Shown piece by piece: positions 23,248 through 32,098 of a stretch of 52,247 nucleotides of DNA. Source of the stretch: Acidobacteriota bacterium (GTDB lineage: Bacteria > Acidobacteriota > Blastocatellia > Pyrinomonadales > Pyrinomonadaceae); assembly GCA_020199775.1 (NCBI GenBank), contig JAIVJZ010000012.1:1-52247 (forward strand). The letters run 5' to 3'. The notes under the pieces are model-generated. The model saw only the letters and a program-made list of their open reading frames with translations, ran no database searches and was not told the DNA's origin. Each line of letters begins with the position of its first letter. The stretch's first letter is position 1. Position numbers and translations under genes: made by a program.

Positions 23248-23350
23248 AGAAGTGTCTCTATCCGTCCGTTAACGTTTAGGAGTGGAATCACTAATTTACT
23301 TTGGTTTCGCCGCGCCCACTCTCGCGGTTGAAATGTGAGGAGGAAACCCG

Positions 23351-25231
23351 ATGGCGAAAATCTCTAAGGCGCGACTCAAGGCGCAAGAGAATGCAAGAAA
23401 GAACAGGCAGGAGTTAATCGGGGTCAGCAGGCGCGACCTGATGAAGATGGGGCTGCTCACGAGCGCAGGCCTTCTCGTCCCGAAGCGCGGCCTGAGCGCG
23501 CGCGCGCTCAACAGCGCGGGCTGGCTTGAAAGCGGCAGCAGCGGCGACGACATCCCCTGCCAGAGTCCCCCGACGACGCCCTTTATCGAAGAACTTCCCA
23601 ACCACATGAATGGCGGAATGGTGATTCACAGCCCCGTCGCCGCGTTCAGTAACGAGGCCGCTTGCCCCGCGCAGGCAGCCCCGTCCGGCTGCCCCAACGA
23701 CGGCCGCACGCAGCCTCATCAGGCGTTCGCGCAACGCCCGCCCGTCAAAAAATATGAAGTCAGTCAGAGGCGGACGCTGAAGAGCGTGCATCCCGCGCTC
23801 CCGCTGCAACCGCTCTGGGGCTTCGCGCGCAGGCAAGTGGACGGCGCCGTCGATCCCAACACCCACACGGGCGTGGCGTGGACTCCCGGCCCGACCTTCG
23901 TCGCGCGCTACAACGAGGCCGTGCTCGTGCGCAACTTCAACGACCTGCCGCCCCCCCAACTGAATGACGGCTTCGGTCTGCCTTCGGTCGTGACCCACTT
24001 ACACAACGGCCACACGCCGTCGGAGTCGGACGGCTTCCCGTGCGACTACTTCGAGCGCGGGCAGTTCTACGATCAGCACTACCCGAACGTGCTCGCCGGG
24101 ATCAACTCGACGCACCCCGGCACGGGCGACATCAACGAATCGCTCTCGACGCTCTGGTATCACGATCACCGCATCGAGTTCACCGCGCCGAACGTCTACA
24201 AGGGACTGGCCGGTTTCTACATCCTCTTCAACGAACTGGACACCGGCGACGAGAACACGGGCTTCAAGCTGCCGAGCTTCCCGCAGTTCGACATCCCGCT
24301 GATCATCACCGACAGGTCTTTCAGCCCGGAGACGGGGCTGCTCTGCTTCGACATGTTCAGCCTCGACGGCGTCCTCGGCGACCGCTTCCTCGTCAACGGC
24401 AAGATTCAGCCGTTCTTCAACGTGCAGCCGCGCCGCTACCGCTTCCGCGTGCTCGACGGCGGCCCGTCGCGCTTCTACCAGAACTTCCTGCTCGACCCGA
24501 CCAGCCCGAGCACGATCAATAAGTTCTGGCACATCGCGAACGACGGCAACCTGCTGCCGCGCCCGCTGCTGGTCAACAGCATCCGGCTCGGCGTCGCCGA
24601 ACGTCACGACATCATCATCGACTTCCGCCCCTTCGCCGGCAAGACTCTCTACCTTGAGAATCGTCTGGAACAGCAGGACGGGCGCGGGCCGACCAACAAC
24701 CTCCTGCCTCCGGGGCAGGGTCACAAGCTGCTCAAGTTCATCGTCGGCGGCACGCCCGTGCCGGACGGCAGCGCCGACCCTTCGACGCAGACCTTCTACC
24801 CGCTGCCGCCGCGCCCGACGCCGCGCATCACGCGCACGTTCCGCTTCGACCGCACCAACGGCCAGTGGGCGATCAACAACAAGCTGATGCCGGGCGATTG
24901 CAGCGACATCCGTTTCCGTGTGCAGCGTAACAGCGGCGAGCGGTGGATTTTGCAGAACAACTCCGGCGGTTGGCAGCACCCCATCCACATCCACTTCGAG
25001 GAGTTCCAACTCGTCCGCCGCAACAGCCGCATCATCCAAGCGGGTGACCCGGAGTTTGCGCGCAAGGACGTGGTGCGCCTGAACTTCAACGAGGAGGTCG
25101 AACTGCTCTTCCGCTTCCGCGACTTCCGCGGCCGCTACCCGATGCACTGCCACAACACGCTCCACGAGGATCACGCGATGATGTTGCGGTTCGACATCGA
25201 GGATGTCGGCGACAATAAAACCGAACCGTAG
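23351..25231 (+). CDS. Tat-exported multicopper oxidase (laccase/CotA type)
   Basis: 626 residues. The N-terminus has a twin-arginine signal (SRRDLMKMGLLTSAGLL, residues 26-42), so it is exported folded with copper. All four copper motifs are present: HLHNGH (His216, His218), WYHDH (His271, His273), HPIHIH (His543, His546, His548) and HCHNTLHEDHAM (His599, Cys600, His601, His605, axial Met610). The family couples one-electron oxidation of phenols, metals or bilirubin to reduction of O2 to water; the substrate cannot be told here. Three-cupredoxin architecture and length fit CotA/bilirubin-oxidase-like enzymes. GAGGAGG lies 7 bases before the ATG. It is followed by SCO1 and propeller genes, a second version of the set in copper cluster 1. 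Confidence 0.95.
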   Translation: MAKISKARLKAQENARKNRQELIGVSRRDLMKMGLLTSAGLLVPKRGLSARALNSAGWLESGSSGDDIPCQSPPTTPFIEELPNHMNGGMVIHSPVAAFSNEAACPAQAAPSGCPNDGRTQPHQAFAQRPPVKKYEVSQRRTLKSVHPALPLQPLWGFARRQVDGAVDPNTHTGVAWTPGPTFVARYNEAVLVRNFNDLPPPQLNDGFGLPSVVTHLHNGHTPSESDGFPCDYFERGQFYDQHYPNVLAGINSTHPGTGDINESLSTLWYHDHRIEFTAPNVYKGLAGFYILFNELDTGDENTGFKLPSFPQFDIPLIITDRSFSPETGLLCFDMFSLDGVLGDRFLVNGKIQPFFNVQPRRYRFRVLDGGPSRFYQNFLLDPTSPSTINKFWHIANDGNLLPRPLLVNSIRLGVAERHDIIIDFRPFAGKTLYLENRLEQQDGRGPTNNLLPPGQGHKLLKFIVGGTPVPDGSADPSTQTFYPLPPRPTPRITRTFRFDRTNGQWAINNKLMPGDCSDIRFRVQRNSGERWILQNNSGGWQHPIHIHFEEFQLVRRNSRIIQAGDPEFARKDVVRLNFNEEVELLFRFRDFRGRYPMHCHNTLHEDHAMMLRFDIEDVGDNKTEP

Positions 25232-25307
25232 CCGCAGGCGGCGCGTGCCCGTCTGTGCGCGCGCGTCGTAATGGATCGCGGAAGATGAGAAAGGAGATTG
25301 GTCAGTC

Positions 25308-25970
25308 ATGCCGAACGTGAATAGAAGACAGTGGCTTACGGCTTCCGGGGCTAACCTCTCCGCTGCCGGCGAGCCGACAGCGCAAGCGTCAGGCGGTGAG
25401 ACGAAGTGGAAGACTATCTCGCCACGCGACGTAATCAAGAATCGACACCTCCCGAACGTCGTCCTGACGACGCACGAGGGAAAGAAGGTGCGTTTCTACG
25501 ACGACCTGATGAAAGACAAGATCGTCGTCATCAACATGATGTATGCAACGTGCGAGGGCGTGTGCCCGCGCATCACATCGAACCTCCAACAGGTGCAGAA
25601 ATTCTTGGGCGACCGGGTTGGGCGCGACATCTTTTTCTACTCGATTACCCTCAAACCTGAGGTGGACACCCCCGCGGTGCTCAAGAAACACGTGGCGATG
25701 CACAAGATCAAACCGGGTTGGACGTTCCTGACGGGCGCGCCTGCCGACATCGAGTTGCTGCGCCGCAAACTCGGCTTCAGCGATCCCGACCCCGAGGTGG
25801 ACAAGGACAAAGCGAACCACATCGGCAACGTGCGATACGGCAACGAAGCGCTTATGCTGTGGGCTGCGGCTCCGGGACTGAGTAAGGCTTCGGCCATCGC
25901 GGAGTCCATCAAATGGGTGGATTGGCCGAAGGAGGAAGCGGCCACGAAAGTGAAAGGAGATCGTAAATGA
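25308..25970 (+). CDS. SCO1/SenC family copper chaperone
   Basis: 220 residues. The copper site is complete: Cys82 and Cys86 (ATCEGVCPR) and His171 (KANHIGN). The thioredoxin-like fold is visible in KIVVINMMYATCEGVCP and KPGWTFLTG. The N-terminus MPNVNRRQWLTASGANL has a twin-arginine-like motif but only a weak hydrophobic core, so export is likely but not certain. Unlike the SCO1 of cluster 1, it lacks the N-terminal metal-binding domain. It begins 76 bp after the MCO stop, and its TGA overlaps the ATG of the propeller gene (ATGA). Copper loading of the neighbouring MCO is the natural inference, although Tat-exported oxidases are often metallated before export. Confidence 0.9.
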   Translation: MPNVNRRQWLTASGANLSAAGEPTAQASGGETKWKTISPRDVIKNRHLPNVVLTTHEGKKVRFYDDLMKDKIVVINMMYATCEGVCPRITSNLQQVQKFLGDRVGRDIFFYSITLKPEVDTPAVLKKHVAMHKIKPGWTFLTGAPADIELLRRKLGFSDPDPEVDKDKANHIGNVRYGNEALMLWAAAPGLSKASAIAESIKWVDWPKEEAATKVKGDRK

Positions 25971-27055
25971 AAAAGAATCTTCTCAAAATGTCGATGCTGT
26001 TACCGGCCTTGTTGTTGGTTTCCGCCTCGCTGCTATGGCCGTCCCACTCACTTACGCAACAAACGTCGTCTTCGACTACGGAGATCACTCTTGACGATGG
26101 CGGCGGCGACGACGGCGCCGTCGCTATGGACGGCGACAGCAAGGTCATCCTCAGCGACGGCAGCACCGACGGTACGACGGACGGCGGATCCACGACTACC
26201 CAGCCCAGCACCGGCGGCGGCGGCCCCGAGGCGATAGCCTTCGACGGAACTTACGTCTGGATCACCCGGCAGTTCAAAAACGCCGTGACCAGAGTGCGGG
26301 CGCGCGACGGCGCGAAGGGCGGCACCTTCGCCGTCGGTTCCAGCCCCTCGGCCGTGGCCTTTGACAAAACCAACGTCTGGGTCGCGAACCTGGGCAGCAA
26401 CAACGTCATGAAGCTCAGGTCGGACGGAAGCATCCTCGGCACGTACACCGTGGGCACGGCTCCCGGCGGACTGGCCTTCGACGGGGCTAACATCTGGGTG
26501 GCGAATCGCGAGGACAACACGGTGACGAAGCTGCGCGCGAAGGACGGGGTTAACCTCGGCACTTTCGCCGTCGGCAAGCGTCCACTCGGGGTCGTCGCCG
26601 AGGGAGCCAACGTTTGGGTGGTGAACAATTTCGGCAACAGTGTGACGAAGCTGCGGGTGAGCGACGGCGCGAACCTCGGCACCTTCGCCGTCGGGAAAGG
26701 CCCCTTCGGGGCTGCCTTCGACGGAACCCACATCTGGGTAACGAACTTTTTCGCCAACACGGTGACGAAGCTGCGTGCGAGCGACGGGGCTGCGCTCGCC
26801 ACTATCCCCATGGGCGGCGAGCCTGCGGGCATCACCTACGACGGCTCTACGCTGTGGATCGCCAACAGCGGCAAAAACACCGTGACGAGACTGCGGGCGG
26901 TCGACGCCGGTACACTCGCGGTTTACTCGGTGGGCAGAGGGCCTTTCGGCGTCGTCTTTGACGGCAGCAGCATGTGGTCTGCGAACTTCGGCAGCGATTC
27001 GGTCTCCACGACCGCCATCGTGGCTTCGTCCACCACCATCTCGGCCAGTGAATAG
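25967..27055 (+). CDS. Secreted seven-bladed beta-propeller protein (Vgb/YVTN-like repeats)
   Basis: 362 residues: signal peptide to about 35, then an Asp/Gly/Ser/Thr-rich linker (36-82). It ends in seven near-identical repeats of about 41 residues (GPFGAAFDGTHIWVTNFFAN TVTKL type, each with a DGxxxWVxN core). Seven such blades close a propeller. The repeats are similar enough at DNA level to suggest recent internal duplication. The Asp-rich linker could bind cations. Its start codon overlaps the SCO1 stop, so the two are coupled. It is probably a binding or scaffold protein for the oxidase; an enzymatic role (virginiamycin-lyase-like) is possible but no catalytic His motif is seen. A long hairpin follows. 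Confidence 0.85.
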   Translation: MKKNLLKMSMLLPALLLVSASLLWPSHSLTQQTSSSTTEITLDDGGGDDGAVAMDGDSKVILSDGSTDGTTDGGSTTTQPSTGGGGPEAIAFDGTYVWITRQFKNAVTRVRARDGAKGGTFAVGSSPSAVAFDKTNVWVANLGSNNVMKLRSDGSILGTYTVGTAPGGLAFDGANIWVANREDNTVTKLRAKDGVNLGTFAVGKRPLGVVAEGANVWVVNNFGNSVTKLRVSDGANLGTFAVGKGPFGAAFDGTHIWVTNFFANTVTKLRASDGAALATIPMGGEPAGITYDGSTLWIANSGKNTVTRLRAVDAGTLAVYSVGRGPFGVVFDGSSMWSANFGSDSVSTTAIVASSTTISASE

Positions 27056-27137
27056 GGGCGCGTACAGACGGCGGCGATTTTAGGGTTGCCGTTTCGGGCT
27101 TCAAATATCCGTCGGCGTCAATACGCATCTCGCACAC

Positions 27138-27170
27138 TGAAGGGGCGACCACTTGTTGGTCGCCCCTTCA
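27138..27170. terminator. Terminator of copper cluster 2
   Basis: A 14-bp perfect stem, arms 27138-27151 and 27157-27170, with a 5-base loop (cttgt), 82 bp after the propeller stop. The remaining sequence up to 27528 holds no recognised gene; AGGAGG precedes the next ATG. Confidence 0.8.
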
Positions 27171-27528
27171 CTTGTCAGTGCGCCGCCCGCCGCCGCCGCC
27201 GCGCTGTCGGTCGACTCCGTGTGCGAGACTTGAAACAAATGTGAGCATTCTTTACAAGGGACTTTTCAAACGTCTCCGATAGTGGTAAATATACTCGCAA
27301 CCCCCCCTTAAAGAATTGAAACGCCTGCATTGAATTACGAGCCAACGGGATATCGGTCGTAGCTTTTCGGCTCCGCAATCAACCGGCATCAAACGATGTC
27401 GCAGAGTGGCGTGACGCTCTCGTTGTTGACCCCGGAGACTATCTAAGCAGTAGTTCCGCTCCTCATTACTCTTCTATTATTTTGCGCCCACCCTCGCGGT
27501 CGGGTTACCAGCCTCTAGGAGGTGTAGC

Positions 27529-30500
27529 ATGAAAAGCCCGTTATCTCTGGTCACAACCAAATCTTTCATTTCGATCTCGTCCGCACTTTTACTCGTCAGT
27601 TCCTGTCTCATATACGGAGCCGCACGCCCTGATAAGACGGCTCCGTCGGTGCGCTCATGCGAATCGGCCGCGAGACGCGCACAGGCGACACCGGCGGGGA
27701 TTGAAGCGAAGACGGTGGCGAAACGCGACCGCGCGGCGGCAGGAACGGCGGCGAAGCTTCCGCTCGACTTCGTCGAGAACCGCGGCCAGTGGGACGACGG
27801 TGTGAAGTTCATGGCGCGCAAAGGCGCGATGCTCGCCTCGTTCGAGAAGGGCGTGATCAATCTCCGCTTGGGTCAGGAGCGGCCTGCTTCCGTGAGTTTG
27901 AAGTTCGAGGGCGCGGCGAAGGGCGCGACGCTGGCGGGCGAAGCGAAGCGCGCGGGGGTCTACAACTTTTTCATCGGAAACGAACGGGCGAAGTGGCGCG
28001 CGAACGTCGCGACGTATGGCAGTGTGTTGTACCGGGGGCTTTACGAGGGCGTTAACCTGCGCGTGCGCGAGGCGGGCGAGCAGCTTGAGTACGACTTGAT
28101 CCTCGCGCCTGGGGCTGACCTCGACAAAGTTGTGATTCGCGCCGACGGCGCAACGGCCATCGAAGTCGCGGACGACGGCTCTTTGTTGATGCAGACCGCG
28201 GCCGGTAAGCTGCGGCAGACGCCGCCGCTGACGTGGCAGGAGTTGCCGAACGGCGAGAGACAAATCATCGAGTCCCGCTTCATCAAGATCGACGCGCGGC
28301 GTTACGGCTTCGTCGCGCCGCGTCGCGACCGTAGCCTGCCGCTCGTCGTCGATCCCGGCCTCGAATGGTCAACCTACCTCGGCGGCGGCGACTGGGACGA
28401 GATTCACGAGATAGGCGCGGCGGGCGACGGCACCGGGGATGTGATCGCGGCGGGCGCGACGCTCTCGCCCGATTTTAGCAATCGCACGAACCCCGTCGCC
28501 GGGTTCGTCACACGCTTCAGCGCGACGGGCGCGCTCGTCTATAAAACGATCCTCGGCGGCTCGGACAGGGAATGGGTTCTGGGTCTCGCCGTCGCGCCCG
28601 GCGGCGAGCCGGTCGTCGTCGGCGAAAGTTATTCGCCTGATTACCCGACGACGCCGGGCGCGTACCAGACGAGCCACGGCGTCCGCTCCGACTCGCTCGG
28701 CGCTATCTACGACGCCGACGCCTTCGTCACGCGCCTCAACGCCGCCGGGCAGATCGCCTACTCGACCTTCATCGGGACGGGCGACTACGATCTGGCCTAC
28801 ACCGTCGCGCTCGCGCCCGACGGCGATGTCATTCTGGCCGGCGAAACCAACTCGCCCGGCTGGCCGACGACCGCCGGAGCATACGACCGCACGCACAACT
28901 GCTGCACGCCCTACTTCGCGGGAGTCTTCTCGCGCCTCGACGCCTTCGTCGCGCGTCTGAGCGCGGACGGGAGTGCGCTTGAGTATTCCACCTACCTCGG
29001 CGGCCACGGCGACGAAGCGCCCGAGAGCATCGTCGTGGACGCCGCGGGCTTCGTCACGCTGACGGGGTTGACCTACTCGCCGCCGAACGGCGGCCCGCAT
29101 TTCCCGACGACGCCGGACGCGCTCGCCCGCACCCCCTTCAACGTCGAATCCAATCCAGACGCCTACCTCGCGCGCTTGAAGCTCGACGGGGCGGGCGCGG
29201 CCGACCTCAAGTACGCGACCTTCATCGGCGGCGGCAACACCGACGCGGGCTACGCCGTCGCGCTCGACCCCACAAACCCGCAGGACGTTCTGGTGGGCGG
29301 CGTCACCTACTCGACCGCAGGTGTCCCCGCAATCTTCCCGACGACGGCGGGCACGCTCAAGCCCAGTTCGACGAGCATTGACGGCTTTCTCATGCGCTTC
29401 CGCTTCCCGGCGTCGGGCGGCTCAAGCCTCGTCTGGTCAACGCTCTTCGGCGGCTTCGACTACGAGGATATCGGCGACATCGCCGTGCAGGCCAACGGCG
29501 AGATCGTCATCACGGGCGAGACGCGCTCCTTCGATCTGCCGACCACGCAGGGAGCTTTCGACAGATCGGTCGCCATCTCAAGCGGCGCGCTCTTCTTCGA
29601 CGCTTACGTCGCACGCATCAGCGCGGACGGCGCGAGCGTGCTCTACGGCACTTATCTCGGCGGCAGCTTCAACGAGCGCGTCCCGAACGTCGCGCTCTTA
29701 GGCGAGAACAACGCGGCCGTCTCCGGCTGGACTAACTCCGGCGACTTGCCCGTGACGGTGGGCGCGCACGACGCCGTGCTCAACAACGACGGCATCGGCG
29801 GCCCCGGCGGATTCGGCGGCGTGCCCTTCGACGGCTTCCTCGCGCGCCTCAGCCTGTTGCCCGACGGCGACGCCGACAACGCGGTCGTCGCCCCCGGCCT
29901 CCTTGCCCCGGCGAACAACTCGCAGGTCTCGACCAACACCAACATCACCTTCGACTGGGCGGACGTGCCCGATCAGTCGGGCATCGACGGCTACCACATC
30001 CAGATCAACCAGCGGCCGGACTTCGTCTGTTGCAACGACTGGCAGGAGGTCTGGACTTCCGCTTCTCAGTACGTGACGACCCTCCGCTTCGACGGCGCAT
30101 ACTACTGGCGCGTGCGAACGGCGGATCGTTCCGGCAACCTGAGCGACTGGTCGGAGGTGCGCGCTCTCAACTCCGGCACGTCCATCTCGACGCTCACGAT
30201 CAGCCCCGACACCGTCAGTGGCGGAAACTCCACGCAGGGGCGTGTGACATCAACCGCCCTCGCCCCGGCGGGCGGCATCGCGATCTCTCTGAGCAGCAGC
30301 AACACGGCGGTCGCCACAGTCCCGGCGAGCGTCACGATCCCGCAGGGGGCGACGGTCGCGACCTTCACGATAACGACCAGAGCCGTCTCCGCTACGACCC
30401 CGGTCACGATCACGGGCAACCACAGCGGCAACACGCGGAGCGCGACGCTGACCGTGACGCCCTCGACCGCGCCGCCCGCCGCGCCGACGCTCGTGAGCCC

Positions 30501-31635
30501 GGCGAACGGCGCGCAGGTGCCGCCCAACGTGGGCATCACTTTCACCTGGAACGCCGTGGCCGGCGCGGCCTCCTACGAGATACAGATCGACGACTCCAGC
30601 AGTTTCAACGCGCCGTTCGTCGGGTCGCAGGCCGGGCTGACGCAGACGCAGTACACGCAGACGTTCAGCTCTGAGAGACGCTACTGGTGGCGCGTGCGCG
30701 GCCGCACGGCCGGTGGCACAAACGGCGCGTGGTCTTCTGTCCGCAGTTTCGAAGTGAAGCGCGGAGCACAGCCGCCGCCCAGTGCCGCCGCGCTCTCGAC
30801 GCTCTCGCTCAGCCCGTCAACAGTGACCGGCGGCAACTCTTCGCAAGGCACGGTCACGCTGACGAGCGCCGCCCCGTCCGGCGGCGCGCTCGTCGCGCTT
30901 TCCAGCAACAACACGGGCGTCGCCACCACGCCGCCGAGTGTGACGGTGCCCGCCGGGGCGACCAGCGCCTCCTTCGGCGTGACGACCGGAGCGGTCACGG
31001 CTTCGACTTCCGTGACCATCTCCGCTTCTTACAACGGCGTCGCCAAAACCGCGCTGCTCAACGTGCAGCCCGCGCCGACGCCGCAACCCGTCACGCTCTC
31101 CTCGCTCTCGCTCAGCCCGACCTCGGTCACGGGCGGAGGCTCTTCGCAGGGGACGGTCATTCTCAGCGGCGCAGCCCCGTCCGGGGGAGCTTCGGTCGCG
31201 CTCACGCTCAGCAACACCAGCGTCGCGTCCGCGCCCGCGAGCGTCACCGTACCGGCCGGTGCGACGAGCGCGACCTTCACTGTGACGACAACCTCGGTGA
31301 CGGCATCCACGGCCGTCTCCATCTCAGCCTCTTACGGCGGCGTCACTCGGACGGCGACGCTGACGGTGAACGCGGCGCAGGCGGGCGACACGGTCGCCAT
31401 CCAGCGCGCCGAATATACCGGCTCGAACAGGGAACTGCGCGTCGAGGCCACGAGCACCAACGGCAGCGCAGTCCTGAGGTGTTACGTGTCGGCGACCGGC
31501 GAACTCATCGGAACGATGACGAACGACGGGGGAGGCAGGTACAGAGGAGAGTTCACGTGGGCGACGAACCCGCAGAACATCACCGTGCGGAGCAGTCTTG
31601 GCGGCTCCGCGACGCGGGCCGTGACGGCGAGATAG
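27529..31635 (+). CDS. Giant exported SBBP-repeat protein with Ig-like repeats (probable lipoprotein)
   Basis: 1368 residues. The N-terminus ends in LLVSSC, a good lipobox, so surface or periplasmic lipid anchoring is likely. Residues about 65-265 match the domain that precedes SBBP repeats (LPLDFVENRGQWDDGVKFMA). Residues about 275-770 carry several SBBP propeller repeats (YSTYLGGHGDEAPESIVVD, VTGETRS-FDLPTT type), each with a PTTPGAY-like turn. Fibronectin-like segments (FDWADVPDQSGIDGYHIQIN; FTWNAVAGAASYEIQID) follow, and three Ig-like repeats of about 95 residues (LSLSPSTVTGGNSSQGTVTL). The end has one more beta domain (IQRAEYTGSNRELRVEATS). Such proteins are adhesins or surface scaffolds; no catalytic motif is seen. 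AGGAGG is 6 bases before the ATG. Monocistronic, followed by a 26-bp stem hairpin. Confidence 0.88.
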   Translation: MKSPLSLVTTKSFISISSALLLVSSCLIYGAARPDKTAPSVRSCESAARRAQATPAGIEAKTVAKRDRAAAGTAAKLPLDFVENRGQWDDGVKFMARKGAMLASFEKGVINLRLGQERPASVSLKFEGAAKGATLAGEAKRAGVYNFFIGNERAKWRANVATYGSVLYRGLYEGVNLRVREAGEQLEYDLILAPGADLDKVVIRADGATAIEVADDGSLLMQTAAGKLRQTPPLTWQELPNGERQIIESRFIKIDARRYGFVAPRRDRSLPLVVDPGLEWSTYLGGGDWDEIHEIGAAGDGTGDVIAAGATLSPDFSNRTNPVAGFVTRFSATGALVYKTILGGSDREWVLGLAVAPGGEPVVVGESYSPDYPTTPGAYQTSHGVRSDSLGAIYDADAFVTRLNAAGQIAYSTFIGTGDYDLAYTVALAPDGDVILAGETNSPGWPTTAGAYDRTHNCCTPYFAGVFSRLDAFVARLSADGSALEYSTYLGGHGDEAPESIVVDAAGFVTLTGLTYSPPNGGPHFPTTPDALARTPFNVESNPDAYLARLKLDGAGAADLKYATFIGGGNTDAGYAVALDPTNPQDVLVGGVTYSTAGVPAIFPTTAGTLKPSSTSIDGFLMRFRFPASGGSSLVWSTLFGGFDYEDIGDIAVQANGEIVITGETRSFDLPTTQGAFDRSVAISSGALFFDAYVARISADGASVLYGTYLGGSFNERVPNVALLGENNAAVSGWTNSGDLPVTVGAHDAVLNNDGIGGPGGFGGVPFDGFLARLSLLPDGDADNAVVAPGLLAPANNSQVSTNTNITFDWADVPDQSGIDGYHIQINQRPDFVCCNDWQEVWTSASQYVTTLRFDGAYYWRVRTADRSGNLSDWSEVRALNSGTSISTLTISPDTVSGGNSTQGRVTSTALAPAGGIAISLSSSNTAVATVPASVTIPQGATVATFTITTRAVSATTPVTITGNHSGNTRSATLTVTPSTAPPAAPTLVSPANGAQVPPNVGITFTWNAVAGAASYEIQIDDSSSFNAPFVGSQAGLTQTQYTQTFSSERRYWWRVRGRTAGGTNGAWSSVRSFEVKRGAQPPPSAAALSTLSLSPSTVTGGNSSQGTVTLTSAAPSGGALVALSSNNTGVATTPPSVTVPAGATSASFGVTTGAVTASTSVTISASYNGVAKTALLNVQPAPTPQPVTLSSLSLSPTSVTGGGSSQGTVILSGAAPSGGASVALTLSNTSVASAPASVTVPAGATSATFTVTTTSVTASTAVSISASYGGVTRTATLTVNAAQAGDTVAIQRAEYTGSNRELRVEATSTNGSAVLRCYVSATGELIGTMTNDGGGRYRGEFTWATNPQNITVRSSLGGSATRAVTAR

Positions 31636-31684
31636 CGCGCCGCCATCGTTAGTTCGATATAAGCGAAGGCAGAGTGACGGAGAG

Positions 31685-31742
31685 TAGCCCTGTGAGGGGC
31701 GAGAGAAGTTCGATGTAGAACTTCTCTCGCCCCTCACAGGGC
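31685..31742. terminator. Very long perfect hairpin after the SBBP gene
   Basis: A 26-bp perfect stem, arms 31685-31710 and 31717-31742, 6-base loop gatgta. GCGAAG (upstream) and CTTCGC (at the outer end) may extend it. It is much longer than an ordinary terminator. The remaining sequence to 32098 holds nothing recognised. Confidence 0.85.
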
Positions 31743-32098
31743 TTCGCTATAGCCTTTGATTTGTTCTCCTTGCCTGTCGTCGCGGCCAACACCTAAAAAT
31801 TTTCTGAGCCATCCGAAGACGCGCCCGGCGGGGATTTCTCCGGCTACGCGTGACTCTCTGCATGCTCCCGGCGGACATACTTTCTTCACAGGAATTTTCG
31901 TTGCATGTTACCGCCGGACGTGAGTAAGATGTGTCCACCTCAATAAGCCAGTCTCTTCACTGAACGCCCGCCGTATTCCGTCGGCAATCCAACGCGAAAA
32001 TAATCCCCCCCTCGGCTACGCAACCACCGGCCTTGCGAGGCGCTTCGGCCCCATCCGCCGTCGGCTCGCGGCCTTCACCCACCGGAGACACAAAATAT

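Larger units (their letters stand above)
22242..23350. other. Long A+T-richer intergenic region upstream of copper cluster 2
   Basis: 1.1 kb with no convincing gene; a 73-codon minus-strand frame (22361-22582) is Cys-rich but unsupported. It contains a promoter-like element at 22671-22699, TATAAT at 22724-22729 without a matching -35, and an 11-bp hairpin at 23213-23247. It ends with GAGGAGG before the MCO start. A long leader or small RNA is possible; none is recognised. Confidence 0.5.

Noticed and set aside
23999..25438. 479-codon minus-strand frame opposite the Tat MCO
   Set aside because: Antisense to four intact copper-binding motifs; low-complexity Arg/Val/Glu-rich product.
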